Source: Bradyrhizobium sp. RD5-C2 (GTDB taxonomy: Bacteria > Pseudomonadota > Alphaproteobacteria > Rhizobiales > Xanthobacteraceae). Taken from it: a stretch of DNA of 64,000 nucleotides. Both the position numbers and the translations under genes were made by a program. The notes beneath the pieces were generated by a model that worked only from the letters and a program-made list of their open reading frames with translations, ran no database searches and was not told the origin of the DNA. The stretch lies in the NCBI RefSeq assembly GCF_019972155.1, contig NZ_BOVL01000026.1, positions 322,634-386,633 of the forward strand. Direction: 5' to 3'. Within the stretch, counting starts at the first letter, position 1. Each line of letters opens with the position of its first letter. This document shows, piece after piece, positions 37,581 to 46,628 of this stretch.

Positions 37581-39083
37581 TCAGGAGCTCGGGCCTGGAA
37601 GGCGGGAAACAAGGCTGAGGCCGACGTCCATCGCTTCCAATTGAAAGTGTGGACGGAGAAAGAAGCGCGCGTTGTAGTATCCCGGGTTCTCCTCGTTTGC
37701 TATGACCTCGACCTTCGCAGCGGCCAGCGGCTTGCGCGCCTTCTGCGCCTCTGACGATAGGGCTGGATTGGCATCAACGTACTCGTTGATCCAGGTTTGC
37801 AGCCAGACCGTCAGCTCATCCTTTTCCTTCATGGATCCGATTTTGTCGCGAACCATGCATTTCAGGTAGTGCGCAAAGCGGGACACTGCGAACATGTAAG
37901 GCAGACGTGACGACAGGTTGTCGGATGCGGTTGCGTCCACACCCTTCTCGCCGAAGTATTTCTTCGGCTTGTAGATCGACTGGGCACCGATGAAGGCGGC
38001 CTTGTCGGTGTTCTTGCGGTGGATCAGCGGGATAAGGCCCGCCTTTGCAAGCTCGTGCTCGCGGCGATCGCTGATCGCGATTTCGGTGGGGCATTTCAGG
38101 TCAACGCCACCATCGTCAGTCGGGAATGTGTGCGTCGGCAGGTTGATGACCTCGCCGCCCGACTGCACACCGCGGATGCGCGTGCACCAGCCGAACTCCT
38201 TGAAGGCGCGGTTGATGTTGACTGCCATCGCATAGGCGGCGTTGATCCAGCCGTACTTATCACCGGTGTGTCCGTCCGTCTCCTCTTCGAAGGCGAATTC
38301 TTCCACGGGCTCCGATTTGGCGCCGTAGGGGAGGCGACCCAGAGCGCGCGGCATGCAAAGGCCGAGATAGCGGGAATCGTCCTGATCGCGCAGTCCCTTC
38401 CATGCGGCGTATTCCGGTGTGTCGAACACCTTGCCGATGTCGCGAGGGTTGGACAGTTCGGTCCACGAGTCCATTCCCATCAGGGTAGGCTCGGCGCCGC
38501 TGAAGAACGGGGCATGCGCGGCGCCGGCGATCTTGCTGAGGTCGCGGAGCAGCTGCACGTCGGTCGGGAGGTGGCTGAAATAGTAGTCGCCGATCAGGCA
38601 GCCGAACGGCTCGCCGCCGAGCTGGCCGAATTCGTACTCGTAGATCTGCTTGAACAGCGGGCTCTGGTCCCAGCGCGCATCGGGATAGAGTCGCAGGTTC
38701 CGATACAGCTCGCTCTTGGAGACGTTCATCACCCGGATCTTGAGGTTGGCGTCGGTCTCGGAACTGAAGACGAGGTAGTGGAGGCCGCGCCAGGCACTTT
38801 CGATCGCCTGGAATTCGGGTGCGTGCAGGATCTCGTTCATCTGCGCGGTCAGCTTCTGATCGATCCGCGCGATCATCTCCTCGATGGTGTCGAGCACGTC
38901 CGATTTGATGACGCTGGTGTCCTTGAGCGCCTCTTGAACGAGCGTGGACACCGCGTTCTCGACCTCGGTCGCCGCACGTTCGGTGCGCGGCTTGAAGCTT
39001 TGCTTCAGCAGGGCAGCAAACTCGTCAGCCTCGACGGTCCCGACTTGGGTGGTCGTCTCTTTATGGGTAGCTTCTTTTGCCAT
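37581..39083 (-). CDS. tssC: T6SS contractile sheath large subunit TssC
   Basis: This TssC (ImpD/VipB) of about 500 residues pairs with TssB to build the contractile sheath. Signatures are HAPEFQAIESAWRGLHYLV, EYEFGQLGGEPFGCLIGDY, a GCxxP-type CMPRALGRLPYG and a C-terminal VWLQTWINEYVDANPALSSE with the MDVGLSLVSRLP ending. GGGAAGG precedes an ATG at 39092 and another at 39083; the second has the better spacing. No second TssC paralogue is present in the window. Confidence 0.96.
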   Translation of the reverse strand: MAKEATHKETTTQVGTVEADEFAALLKQSFKPRTERAATEVENAVSTLVQEALKDTSVIKSDVLDTIEEMIARIDQKLTAQMNEILHAPEFQAIESAWRGLHYLVFSSETDANLKIRVMNVSKSELYRNLRLYPDARWDQSPLFKQIYEYEFGQLGGEPFGCLIGDYYFSHLPTDVQLLRDLSKIAGAAHAPFFSGAEPTLMGMDSWTELSNPRDIGKVFDTPEYAAWKGLRDQDDSRYLGLCMPRALGRLPYGAKSEPVEEFAFEEETDGHTGDKYGWINAAYAMAVNINRAFKEFGWCTRIRGVQSGGEVINLPTHTFPTDDGGVDLKCPTEIAISDRREHELAKAGLIPLIHRKNTDKAAFIGAQSIYKPKKYFGEKGVDATASDNLSSRLPYMFAVSRFAHYLKCMVRDKIGSMKEKDELTVWLQTWINEYVDANPALSSEAQKARKPLAAAKVEVIANEENPGYYNARFFLRPHFQLEAMDVGLSLVSRLPGPSS

Positions 39084-39099
39084 GGTCCCCATCCTTCCC

Positions 39100-39627
39100 T
39101 TAGCTGTTGGTGTCGGGTTCGGTGGACTGGCTGGCCGCGCGCTCGCGCAGTGCGGCCATCAGTTGAGGATCGGCGAGGAGTTTCTTCAGCTGGTCCTCGG
39201 CGCCCACCTTGCCATCCATGTAGCGCAGCAGGTTGGCGAGCTGTTCACGTGCTTCGAGCAGTTTGGCCGTCGCCGGCACCTGGCGAGCGACCGCCACAGG
39301 CGTGAAGTCGGACATCTTGTTGAAGCGCAGGTTGACGGAGATCTTCTCGTCAGAGTCATCGCTCAGACGATTGACGACGCGCGTCGTCACACCGGGCTGG
39401 ATCGCCGTCATGCGATTGTCGAAATTGTCCATGTCGAACTCAAGGAACTTGCGCTCCTCGACCTTCGCCTTCTCGACGCCGGGGTTGTTGCCGGAAAGAT
39501 CGGACAGGACGCCCATGACAAACGGCAGTTCGATTAAGCGTTCGGCGTCGTATGGATCTTCGTAAGTGATGTGCACGCGCGGTGCGCGGTTTCGGCGAAT
39601 AAATTTTTGGCCGCTGTCGGTTGCCAT
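39100..39627 (-). CDS. tssB: T6SS contractile sheath small subunit TssB
   Basis: This TssB (ImpC/VipA) of 175 residues has the opening SGQKFIRRNRAPRVHITYED, LIELPFVMGVLSDLSGNN, KFLEFDMDNFDNRMTAIQPG and LRYMDGKVGAEDQLKKLLAD, matching the family throughout. The C-terminal helix that binds ClpV in some TssB/TssC pairs is present but short. It lies 16 bp upstream of tssC. Confidence 0.96.
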   Translation of the reverse strand: MATDSGQKFIRRNRAPRVHITYEDPYDAERLIELPFVMGVLSDLSGNNPGVEKAKVEERKFLEFDMDNFDNRMTAIQPGVTTRVVNRLSDDSDEKISVNLRFNKMSDFTPVAVARQVPATAKLLEAREQLANLLRYMDGKVGAEDQLKKLLADPQLMAALRERAASQSTEPDTNS

Positions 39628-39752
39628 TGGGGTGCCCTCTTCACAAAAATCTCTGCGGAAGCCGACTTGCGCGACGCAGGCAGGGAAGTGCCCGGGTCTT
39701 CTTCGGCAAAGCTTCCTTTCGTTTAGTTAGTCCCTTCGAATGGAAGGCGGGT

Positions 39753-41066
39753 TCAATTCGATTTGTCGATCGCCTTCAGAGCGCCCTCCGGCAAGACTTC
39801 GTTCAGCAGGCTGAGGAAATCTCGTTGTGCGAGTTCGCGTGCGCGATCGACCAGGAAGGGGATCGGGCTGGACGGCTCTGCGGTCCGGAAGAAAGACGCT
39901 ACCTTGCTCAGCAAGTCCAACGCTTGGGCTCTGCTTTCTGCTGCAAAAACAACGTCTTGGGCATCATTTTCCGTCGTGGATGGGAGCGATGTGGCGAACT
40001 CCGCCATGCGCTCGATCGGCAGGTCAAATACCTTGTCGCGACCGATATTGATGGCGGCGCTCTCGACGTGGGCGGGCATCAGCATCCGCATCACTTCGAT
40101 AAACGATTTGCCAACCATGTCCTGTGCCTGCCGCACCAGCAAGAGTGCAGGGCTCGACGGTTCCCTCCGAGCGAAATATTCGGCAGCGGCCGCCAGCGCC
40201 GCGGATGCCTGTCCGGGCGAGGTCACGGCGCCGGCGATTTCGATCGGAAGCTGCGGGCCGTCTTCGGCAGCCTCGTCCGGCGAGGGGGCGGCCGCTGCCG
40301 GATCGCGTGCGGTGACCAGCGCCGCGAGCCAGTTGGCCATGCCATTCGCGACGCCCGCCAACCTGTCGAGACTGATGGGTTGCCCCGAATTCAACTTCTC
40401 GTGCCAAATCGATTTGATGCCGGCAATCTCGGCAGCGACCGCGGAACAGCGGGTACTCACCGCTTTGAGGGTGTCGAGCTCGGTCTCGCCGATGATGCGT
40501 TCAATGCTTCCGAGATCGGGCATGTCGACGTCGGCCTCAGCGGCGGGAATTTCGCCCTTGGCAATCTGATAGGCACGGTAGTTGAGGCTGCCGTGCCTGC
40601 GATTTTCGATTAGGGGAAGGAATTGGAGCGGGTTGATCACCGTCGGAAACACGTCGATCGCCTCGACGGTGACGGCGCGAAAAGCATAGTCGCCGTCCTC
40701 GCCCCTCGGGTGAACCGCATCCCATTGTTCACGCAGCAGCACGGTGGTCGCCTTCAGGCAGCTGAGAAAGCCGTCGAGATCGCGGTTCAAGATGGAGAAT
40801 TTGGCGAGCAGCATGGTCAGGCGCAGGTCGCGGGTGCGTGCCAAGAGCGGCTGCGCAGCGGCGAATTGGCCGGCAATGTCGATGGCCTTTGGGTCGAATC
40901 GTCCGCGCTCTCCATTGGCGTTGACGACCTCGAAATACGACATCGGAAGCAGCGATTCCGCACCTGCGAAGAAATTGAGGTACTGGACATCCCCGGCCGC
41001 ATCGAGGTCAGGCCCGCAGGGATCGTCCGGGGCTATAGGCTGGGTCAGGGATGTGACATCGAGCAT
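39753..41066 (-). CDS. tssA: T6SS assembly protein TssA (ImpA_N domain)
   Basis: This 437-residue TssA organises baseplate and sheath polymerisation. The ImpA N-terminal domain begins LTQPIAPDDPCGPDLD and continues with LLREQWDAVHPRGEDGD and FLPLIENRRHGSLNYRAYQ. The C-terminal part contains AAAEYFARREPSSPALLLVR and the end helix ALDLLSKVASFFRTAEPSSP, two copies of a similar motif. It is the first gene of the leftward operon, divergent from vgrG. Confidence 0.93.
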   Translation of the reverse strand: MLDVTSLTQPIAPDDPCGPDLDAAGDVQYLNFFAGAESLLPMSYFEVVNANGERGRFDPKAIDIAGQFAAAQPLLARTRDLRLTMLLAKFSILNRDLDGFLSCLKATTVLLREQWDAVHPRGEDGDYAFRAVTVEAIDVFPTVINPLQFLPLIENRRHGSLNYRAYQIAKGEIPAAEADVDMPDLGSIERIIGETELDTLKAVSTRCSAVAAEIAGIKSIWHEKLNSGQPISLDRLAGVANGMANWLAALVTARDPAAAAPSPDEAAEDGPQLPIEIAGAVTSPGQASAALAAAAEYFARREPSSPALLLVRQAQDMVGKSFIEVMRMLMPAHVESAAINIGRDKVFDLPIERMAEFATSLPSTTENDAQDVVFAAESRAQALDLLSKVASFFRTAEPSSPIPFLVDRARELAQRDFLSLLNEVLPEGALKAIDKSN

Positions 41067-41418
41067 GCAAAGATGGTCCGTCTACGGGGCCCTAGCCCCT
41101 TTACCAAGACCGTCACAAGTGGCGGATCGGGCGGGGATCATGACCCGGTCGTCTGTTAGGTCAGATCAACGATGACCTCGGTTCATTCCCGGCGGCCAGG
41201 ACCGTTTCGCGTGAACCAACAAGCTCTTGGAGCCGACTACATGAATGCCGGGATGGTTCCATCGGGCGCGTACTTTGGCGCGTCAGGAGCGGGCGACCCC
41301 AGGCGGACTGGTCGGTCGTCCTACCGATGGCTGGCTCGGATTTCGGTTGTTTCGTGCTTGACGACCTGATGCGCCGGTTGCGCGGATCGTGCGGTCAACC
41401 AAGGAGTTTAACGCCCAC
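41067..41418. promoter_or_regulatory. Divergent promoter region of the T6SS arms
   Basis: This 352-bp gap separates the leftward tssA operon from the rightward vgrG operon and holds no believable gene. A 6-bp inverted repeat AGGTCA / TGACCT (9-nt spacer) lies at 41158-41178, and a GGGGC/GCCCC hairpin lies near 41086-41099, close to tssA. I see no sigma-54 -24/-12 box (GG-N10-GC with flanking bases). It is probably where both arms are switched on together (inference). Confidence 0.55.
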
Positions 41419-43287
41419 ATGGGCCAGCTTACCCAGGATACCCGCCTTTGCGAGCTCAAGACCCCCCTTGGCAAGGACGTTCTGGTTTTTGTCAGGTTCG
41501 AGTCCTCTGAAGGTCTGAGTGAACTATTCGAACATCGTATCGAGTGCTTCAGCGAGGACGCCGATCTCGACTTTGATCGCGCGATCGGCCAGCAGTGCAC
41601 GCTTACGATCAAGTTGCACGGGAAGGAGCGCGAGTTTAGCGGCATTCTCACGGAAGCGCAGTGGCTCGGGGTCAAAAACGACTATTTCAACTACCGGATC
41701 GTGCTGAGACCCTGGTTATGGCTGCTGTCGCGCACCACCGATTGCAGGATTTTTCAGGACAAGAAGGCGCCTGACATCATCAAGGAGGTCTTCAACGAGC
41801 GCGGCTTCACGGATTACGAGTCCAAGCTTACTGAAGAAGGCTCATGTCCAAAGCTCGAGTACTGCGTTCAGTATCGCGAGACCGATCTGGATTTTGTATG
41901 CCGGCTGATGGAGCAGCACGGCATCTACTACTTTTTCAAGCATGAGGGTGGCAAGCATACGCTGGTGCTGGCTGACTCCAAGTCCTCGCACAGCCCAATC
42001 AACGGTCTCGCAAAGATCCCTTATGTCCCGCTGACCGGATCCGACCGCCGCGAGGAGCAGCATATTTATGAATGGGTTTCCGAGCGCAGATTTCGTACCG
42101 GCAAGTTCGAGCTCAACGACTACAACTACCAGAAACCCAACGCGCAGATGATCAGCGACGCCAAGGGTTCTGAGCACTACACGCGATCCGAGATGGAGTT
42201 CTACGACTATCCCGGCAAGTTCAAGGAGAAATCCGACGGCGAGCGATACGCCAAGATTCAGCTCCAGGCCGAGCAGGCGATGGATCGGCGCCGCCGCGGC
42301 AACGGCGACGCCGTCAACCTGTTCCCGGGAGGACTAACCAAGCTCGAGAAGCATTCGAGAGACTCGCAGAACGTTGAATATCTCGTCGTACGAGCAGCTC
42401 ACTCGTTTTCCATCGAGTCCTACCGCACTGGCGGTGCCGGCGACGGCGGACAGCACGTCTACTTCGGCAGCTATGAATTTCTGCCAAGCGATCGGCCGTT
42501 TCGATCTCCCATGATGACGCCGAAGCCGAGGATCAACGGTATCCAGACGGCCAAGGTCGTCACCAAGGACGACAATTCGAGCGAGGAAATCGACGTCGAG
42601 TCGTTGGGCGAAATCTATGTTCGCTTTTTCTGGGATCGAAAGAAGAAGCGGTCGTGCCGGTTGCGCGTGGCCCAAGTCTGGTCCGGCAAGCGCTGGGGCG
42701 GTCAGATCATCCCGCGCGTCGGCCAGGAAGTCGTCGTGGAATTCCTGGAAGGAGACCCCGACCGGCCCTTGGTGATCGGCACGGTGTATAACGATGAATA
42801 CAAGCTGCCCTACGATCTACCGTCCAAGAAGACGATCGCGGGGTTGAAGTCCGACTCGACCAAGGGAGGGGGCGGTTACAACGAATGGAACTTTGAGGAC
42901 AAGAAAGGGTCCGAGAAGATCACCCTGCACGCCGAAAAGGACTACGACGTAACGGTCCGCGACACCGAGACCAGGACCATCGGTGAAGCCGCGTTCGGCG
43001 GCGATACCCGCAAGACCACACTCAAGAACGGCAATGACAAGCTTGATATCGAATTGGGTGGTCAGCACATCAAGCTGGCGATGGATCAGTCCGTCAACGC
43101 GGGGCTGAGCATCACCCTCACTGCCAATGTCAACATCACCCTCCAGGTTGGTCCCAGCCAAATCATCCTGTCCCCCGCCGGAATCGTCATCAACGCACCG
43201 ACCATCACCATGACCGCGCAGGCCGCCATGGCGCTCGCGGCCGGCGGCCCGTTGGTTGCCCACGGCACACCAACCATTGTCGGCTGA
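41419..43287 (+). CDS. vgrG: T6SS spike protein VgrG (TssI)
   Basis: This VgrG of about 622 residues forms the trimeric spike on the Hcp tube. The gp27-like N-terminal half includes CQYRETDLDFVCRLMEQHGIYYFF-type sequence, and the gp5 OB-fold signature is PRVGQEVVVEFLEGDPDRPLV. The C-terminus is a beta-strand-rich segment ending in GGPLVAHGTPTIVG without an added effector domain. The ATG at 41419 (MGQLTQDTRL) follows AAGGAG. No PAAR gene is adjacent. Effectors could attach through the neighbouring proteins, unproven. Confidence 0.95.
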   Translation: MGQLTQDTRLCELKTPLGKDVLVFVRFESSEGLSELFEHRIECFSEDADLDFDRAIGQQCTLTIKLHGKEREFSGILTEAQWLGVKNDYFNYRIVLRPWLWLLSRTTDCRIFQDKKAPDIIKEVFNERGFTDYESKLTEEGSCPKLEYCVQYRETDLDFVCRLMEQHGIYYFFKHEGGKHTLVLADSKSSHSPINGLAKIPYVPLTGSDRREEQHIYEWVSERRFRTGKFELNDYNYQKPNAQMISDAKGSEHYTRSEMEFYDYPGKFKEKSDGERYAKIQLQAEQAMDRRRRGNGDAVNLFPGGLTKLEKHSRDSQNVEYLVVRAAHSFSIESYRTGGAGDGGQHVYFGSYEFLPSDRPFRSPMMTPKPRINGIQTAKVVTKDDNSSEEIDVESLGEIYVRFFWDRKKKRSCRLRVAQVWSGKRWGGQIIPRVGQEVVVEFLEGDPDRPLVIGTVYNDEYKLPYDLPSKKTIAGLKSDSTKGGGGYNEWNFEDKKGSEKITLHAEKDYDVTVRDTETRTIGEAAFGGDTRKTTLKNGNDKLDIELGGQHIKLAMDQSVNAGLSITLTANVNITLQVGPSQIILSPAGIVINAPTITMTAQAAMALAAGGPLVAHGTPTIVG

Positions 43288-43292
43288 CGGCC

Positions 43293-43856
43293 ATGGGTCA
43301 AGTTCGGTTCAGCACAGTCCGCGATCTGTTTGAAGCCTATCCGCTGGCGCGATACGACGTCGGCAGCGTCACCCCGGACAAGTTCTCGTTGGATTTCCTG
43401 CAGGAGGTCGCTGATGCAGGCAACTGGCACCAGGCTGTATCCTTCTGCGCGTACCTGCTCCCCAGGCGCGTGGCCGTCGCCTGGGGATGTCGCTCGCTGC
43501 GGCAGATGTTCGACAATTTCGACGGCAACGAAGGCAGGTCACTCAGCTTTGCCGAGACCTGGGTCCAGCAGCCAGACGAGCAATCGCGTAACAAGGCGTT
43601 GGCGGTCGGCAACGCCAACGATCCCGAGCAGCCGGCGACCTGGCTGGCGCTGGCGGCGGGCTGGTCTGGCGGGAGCGTCGTCCCTGCGGAATTTGCCCCG
43701 GTCGAAGCCAAGCCAGATCAGACGGCGCGGGCGGTTCGCGCGGCTCTTTTGATCGGACTTTGCCGGCTTACCCGTGAGTCCAGGGACCGGATAATGACGG
43801 CCTGCCTGGAGGATGGTATTCAATTGGCCCGCGGCGAACCGCGCCCTCTGCGCTGA
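43293..43856 (+). CDS. DUF6931-like protein linked to VgrG
   Basis: This 187-residue cytoplasmic protein begins 6 bp after vgrG. It has the region ARYDVGSVTPDKFSLDFL, then AVSFCAYLLPRRVAVAWGC and a C-terminal ALLIGLCRLTRESRDRIMTA, in the style of DUF6931. Such proteins recur in rhizobial T6SS loci between vgrG and the FHA gene. The function is unknown; an adaptor or chaperone for spike loading is possible but unsupported by motif. Confidence 0.75.
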   Translation: MGQVRFSTVRDLFEAYPLARYDVGSVTPDKFSLDFLQEVADAGNWHQAVSFCAYLLPRRVAVAWGCRSLRQMFDNFDGNEGRSLSFAETWVQQPDEQSRNKALAVGNANDPEQPATWLALAAGWSGGSVVPAEFAPVEAKPDQTARAVRAALLIGLCRLTRESRDRIMTACLEDGIQLARGEPRPLR

Positions 43857-43868
43857 CGAGACGATGTG

Positions 43869-45242
43869 ATGGTGCTTCGCTTCAACATCGAGAACGAGCC
43901 CAACCTCCCCGATGGCGGACCCGTTTCATTTACGGTCACCGGCCAGCGCTCGGTCGATATAGGCCGCGATCGTCATCTCGATTGGACTTTGCCCGATCCG
44001 TCTCGGATGATTTCGGGAAAGCATTGTGAGGTCCATTATCGCGACGGCGGCTACTGGTTGCACGACGTCTCGACCAACGGCACCTTTCTTAACGGCGCAG
44101 ACCAGCGCATGCGGGGAGCGCATCGGCTACGCAATGGCGATCGCCTCGTCATCGGCCACTATGTCATTGGCGTTTCGCTGGACCTGGACGAGCGTGCCGA
44201 CGGCACTCCGAGCCATGGCACGCAGCAGCAAGCTTCTCTCGCGCAGCAGCACGCCGATTACCACGAGCTGTGGGCTCCCGGCCGCGACGTGCCGCCGCCA
44301 ATCGACCCCCAGCAGTTGAGAAAGCCGCGCGAAGCAGCGCGGCCCGTCAATGCGGAGTTCCTGGACTGGGCGGCGAGCGTTCCGTCGGCGGGCGTCGACC
44401 CCGTCCGGCATTCGCCCCAGATGCCTCAACGAGAGCCGCCTTCGCACGACGACATGAGCTGGGCAGCCGGTCCGGTCGCCACGCCTCAACCGCCGGTCGA
44501 CGTGCTGCGCGCGATGCCGACGCCGCGCCGACCATCGGTCTGGGTCGACGATGAAGCAGCTGTCCCGCCACCGTCGGCGCCACCGGCAGGCCATGCGGGA
44601 GCGCCGCGGCCGCAGGTGGCCGAGCCGGTACCGGCTTCGGCCACCTCGATCGGCAATCCCGAATTCGCACGCCTGGTGGCCCGTGCTGCCGGACTGCCGG
44701 AGAATTTCTTTGCCGACAAGACCGAGGCCGACCTCGCGGAGCAGCTTGGCATCATACTGCGCATGACCGTGGAAAATCTGATGGCCCTGCTGCAGGCGCG
44801 GACCCAGGCCAAGCAACTGACGCGCAGCACCAGTCAAACCACCATCCAGGCTATCGAAAACAATCCGCTGAAATTCTCGCCGACCGCGGAAGACGCGATG
44901 CGTATCCTGTTCGGGCCGCCGACGCGCAGTTACCTCGATGCGCCGCATGCCTTCGCGCAGGGCTTCAAAGATCTCAAATCCCATCAATTGAAGACCTATG
45001 CGGCAATGCAGCATGCCGTCGGGGGGCTGATCGCCAGTATCGATCCAACGCTGGTGGCGCGCGAGCTCGAGCTTCAGCGCGGCGCAAGATCCTTTTTCGG
45101 CTCGAACAAGAGTAAGTTGTGGGATGAATTCTTGACGCGCTGGAAGGCGCATCTCGGTCGCGACGAAAGCGCGCCGATCGATACCTTCATGCTTCATTTC
45201 TCTGAATATTACGACCGCGCAGACAAGTCGGGGTCAAAGTGA
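43869..45242 (+). CDS. tagH: T6SS-associated FHA domain protein TagH (Fha)
   Basis: This is a protein of about 457 residues with an N-terminal FHA domain: VDIGRDRHLDWTLPD, MISGKHCEVHY and LHDVSTNGTFLNG carry the conserved Gly-Arg, Ser-His and Asn-Gly residues that read phosphothreonine. After a Pro-rich linker (about 90-260) comes a C-terminal domain with KFSPTAEDAMRILFG, AFAQGFKDLKSHQLKTYA and SKLWDEFLTRWKAHLGRD, shared by T6SS Fha proteins. It is the expected target of PpkA/PppA in the threonine phosphorylation switch. Confidence 0.94.
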   Translation: MVLRFNIENEPNLPDGGPVSFTVTGQRSVDIGRDRHLDWTLPDPSRMISGKHCEVHYRDGGYWLHDVSTNGTFLNGADQRMRGAHRLRNGDRLVIGHYVIGVSLDLDERADGTPSHGTQQQASLAQQHADYHELWAPGRDVPPPIDPQQLRKPREAARPVNAEFLDWAASVPSAGVDPVRHSPQMPQREPPSHDDMSWAAGPVATPQPPVDVLRAMPTPRRPSVWVDDEAAVPPPSAPPAGHAGAPRPQVAEPVPASATSIGNPEFARLVARAAGLPENFFADKTEADLAEQLGIILRMTVENLMALLQARTQAKQLTRSTSQTTIQAIENNPLKFSPTAEDAMRILFGPPTRSYLDAPHAFAQGFKDLKSHQLKTYAAMQHAVGGLIASIDPTLVARELELQRGARSFFGSNKSKLWDEFLTRWKAHLGRDESAPIDTFMLHFSEYYDRADKSGSK

Positions 45243-45290
45243 ACTGTCGGTGACGATGCCGTCGCCGATCATTGCCAAGTGGATGCAGGA

Positions 45291-46628
45291 ATGTCCTGGT
45301 ACAGCAAAGTTTTCTGGTCGGAAGGTCTGTTTCTGCGGCCGCATCATCTGCAGCAGGGCGATCGCTATCTCGAGCATCTGCTGGAAAAGCGCGTTCGTTA
45401 CACAACACCGTACCCATGGGGCTTTGCGCAGCTCGAGATCGACAACGATCTTACTCAGCAGAGCAAATTCGCCGTGCGCCGTGCGGCCGGCGTCATGCCC
45501 GATGGAACGCCTTTCGATATCCCTGCCGACAGTCCGATCCCGGAAGCGATCGAAGTGCCGGATTCGGCCGCAGGCCAGATCGTCTGGCTGATGATGCCGG
45601 TCGCAGCGCCCAATACGCGGGAGGTGGATGAGGATCGCACTGACAGCGCAAGTCGTTACGTTCGGAGTTCCGAAACGTTTATCGATTCAACCTCGGCGCT
45701 GCGCATCGAAGAAGAGATCGATATCGTCTATCCGCGGCTGTCGTTCGAGCTGCGCAAGACCAGCAAGCCGGGATACATGGGTCTCGGCATCGCCCGCATC
45801 CTCGAGGTGCGCGACAAGAACATCCTGTTCGACGACAAATTTGTGCCGCCGATGCTGGTCTGCGCCGCACATCCGGTTATCGATGGTTGGCTCAATCGCA
45901 TCATTGGCTGGGTTGAGACCAAACTCGACGAGCTTGCACGCTACGCGGTCGATCCATCGTCCGGCGGCGGCTTGCAGAGCGTCGATTACCTGGTGCTGCA
46001 GGTTCTGAACCGGACCATTCCCGTGCTAACTCATTTCAAGCGGTCCGGCAGCGTACATCCCGAGCGGCTGTACGAAGAACTGCTGAGGTTTGCCGGTGAG
46101 CTTGCGACTTTCGCGACCACCGAACGACGTGCGCGGGACTACCCGGCATACGATCACGACAACCTCGAATACGTCTTCACGCCGCTGGTGCGCGACATCC
46201 AGGATTTCCTGAGCGCGCGGCTGGGCAGGCGGGCGATCCGTCTGGAGATCATCGAACGCGCCCAGAACGCATTTGTATCGCCGATCCGTGATCGCGCGTT
46301 GTTCCGAAATGCTACCTTGGTTCTGGAGGTTGCCGCGCGGCGGCCTCTCGTCGAGATTCAGAATGAATTCCCGCACCTGTTCAAGGTCGGGCCCAACACC
46401 AAGATGACCGAGATCGTACACGCAAACCTGCCGGGTTTGACCTTGGTGCATTTGCCGACGCCGCCACCGCACATCCGAGCCATCACAGACCACGTCTATT
46501 TCTATCTCGATCGCAAGTCGCCGCTGTGGCCGGAGTTCAGCACAGCTGCCTCGATCGGGATGCATTTCTCCGGCGACTGGCCGGAGCTTGAGTTGTACCT
46601 TTGGGCCATCCTGGAAGAGCGGCCATGA
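45291..46628 (+). CDS. tssK: T6SS baseplate-membrane connector TssK
   Basis: This 445-residue TssK (ImpJ/VasE) joins the baseplate to TssL and TssM. It starts MSWYSKVFWSEGLFLRPHHLQQ (first 22 residues shortened here to the motif WSEGLFLRPHHLQQ), then continues with RLSFELRKTSKPGYMGLGIARI and ends in SIGMHFSGDWPELELYLWAI. The ATG at 45291 matches where homologues begin; an in-frame GTG lies 12 bp upstream. Its stop overlaps the tssL start by ATGA. Confidence 0.95.
   Translation: MSWYSKVFWSEGLFLRPHHLQQGDRYLEHLLEKRVRYTTPYPWGFAQLEIDNDLTQQSKFAVRRAAGVMPDGTPFDIPADSPIPEAIEVPDSAAGQIVWLMMPVAAPNTREVDEDRTDSASRYVRSSETFIDSTSALRIEEEIDIVYPRLSFELRKTSKPGYMGLGIARILEVRDKNILFDDKFVPPMLVCAAHPVIDGWLNRIIGWVETKLDELARYAVDPSSGGGLQSVDYLVLQVLNRTIPVLTHFKRSGSVHPERLYEELLRFAGELATFATTERRARDYPAYDHDNLEYVFTPLVRDIQDFLSARLGRRAIRLEIIERAQNAFVSPIRDRALFRNATLVLEVAARRPLVEIQNEFPHLFKVGPNTKMTEIVHANLPGLTLVHLPTPPPHIRAITDHVYFYLDRKSPLWPEFSTAASIGMHFSGDWPELELYLWAILEERP

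Noticed and set aside
38019..39305. 428-codon open frame on the plus strand
   Set aside because: It is antisense to tssC/tssB, whose family identity is certain; high GC makes long antisense frames common here.
41067..41418. Sigma-54 promoter for the T6SS
   Set aside because: No GG/GC pair with the proper 10-bp spacing and flanking bases was seen.
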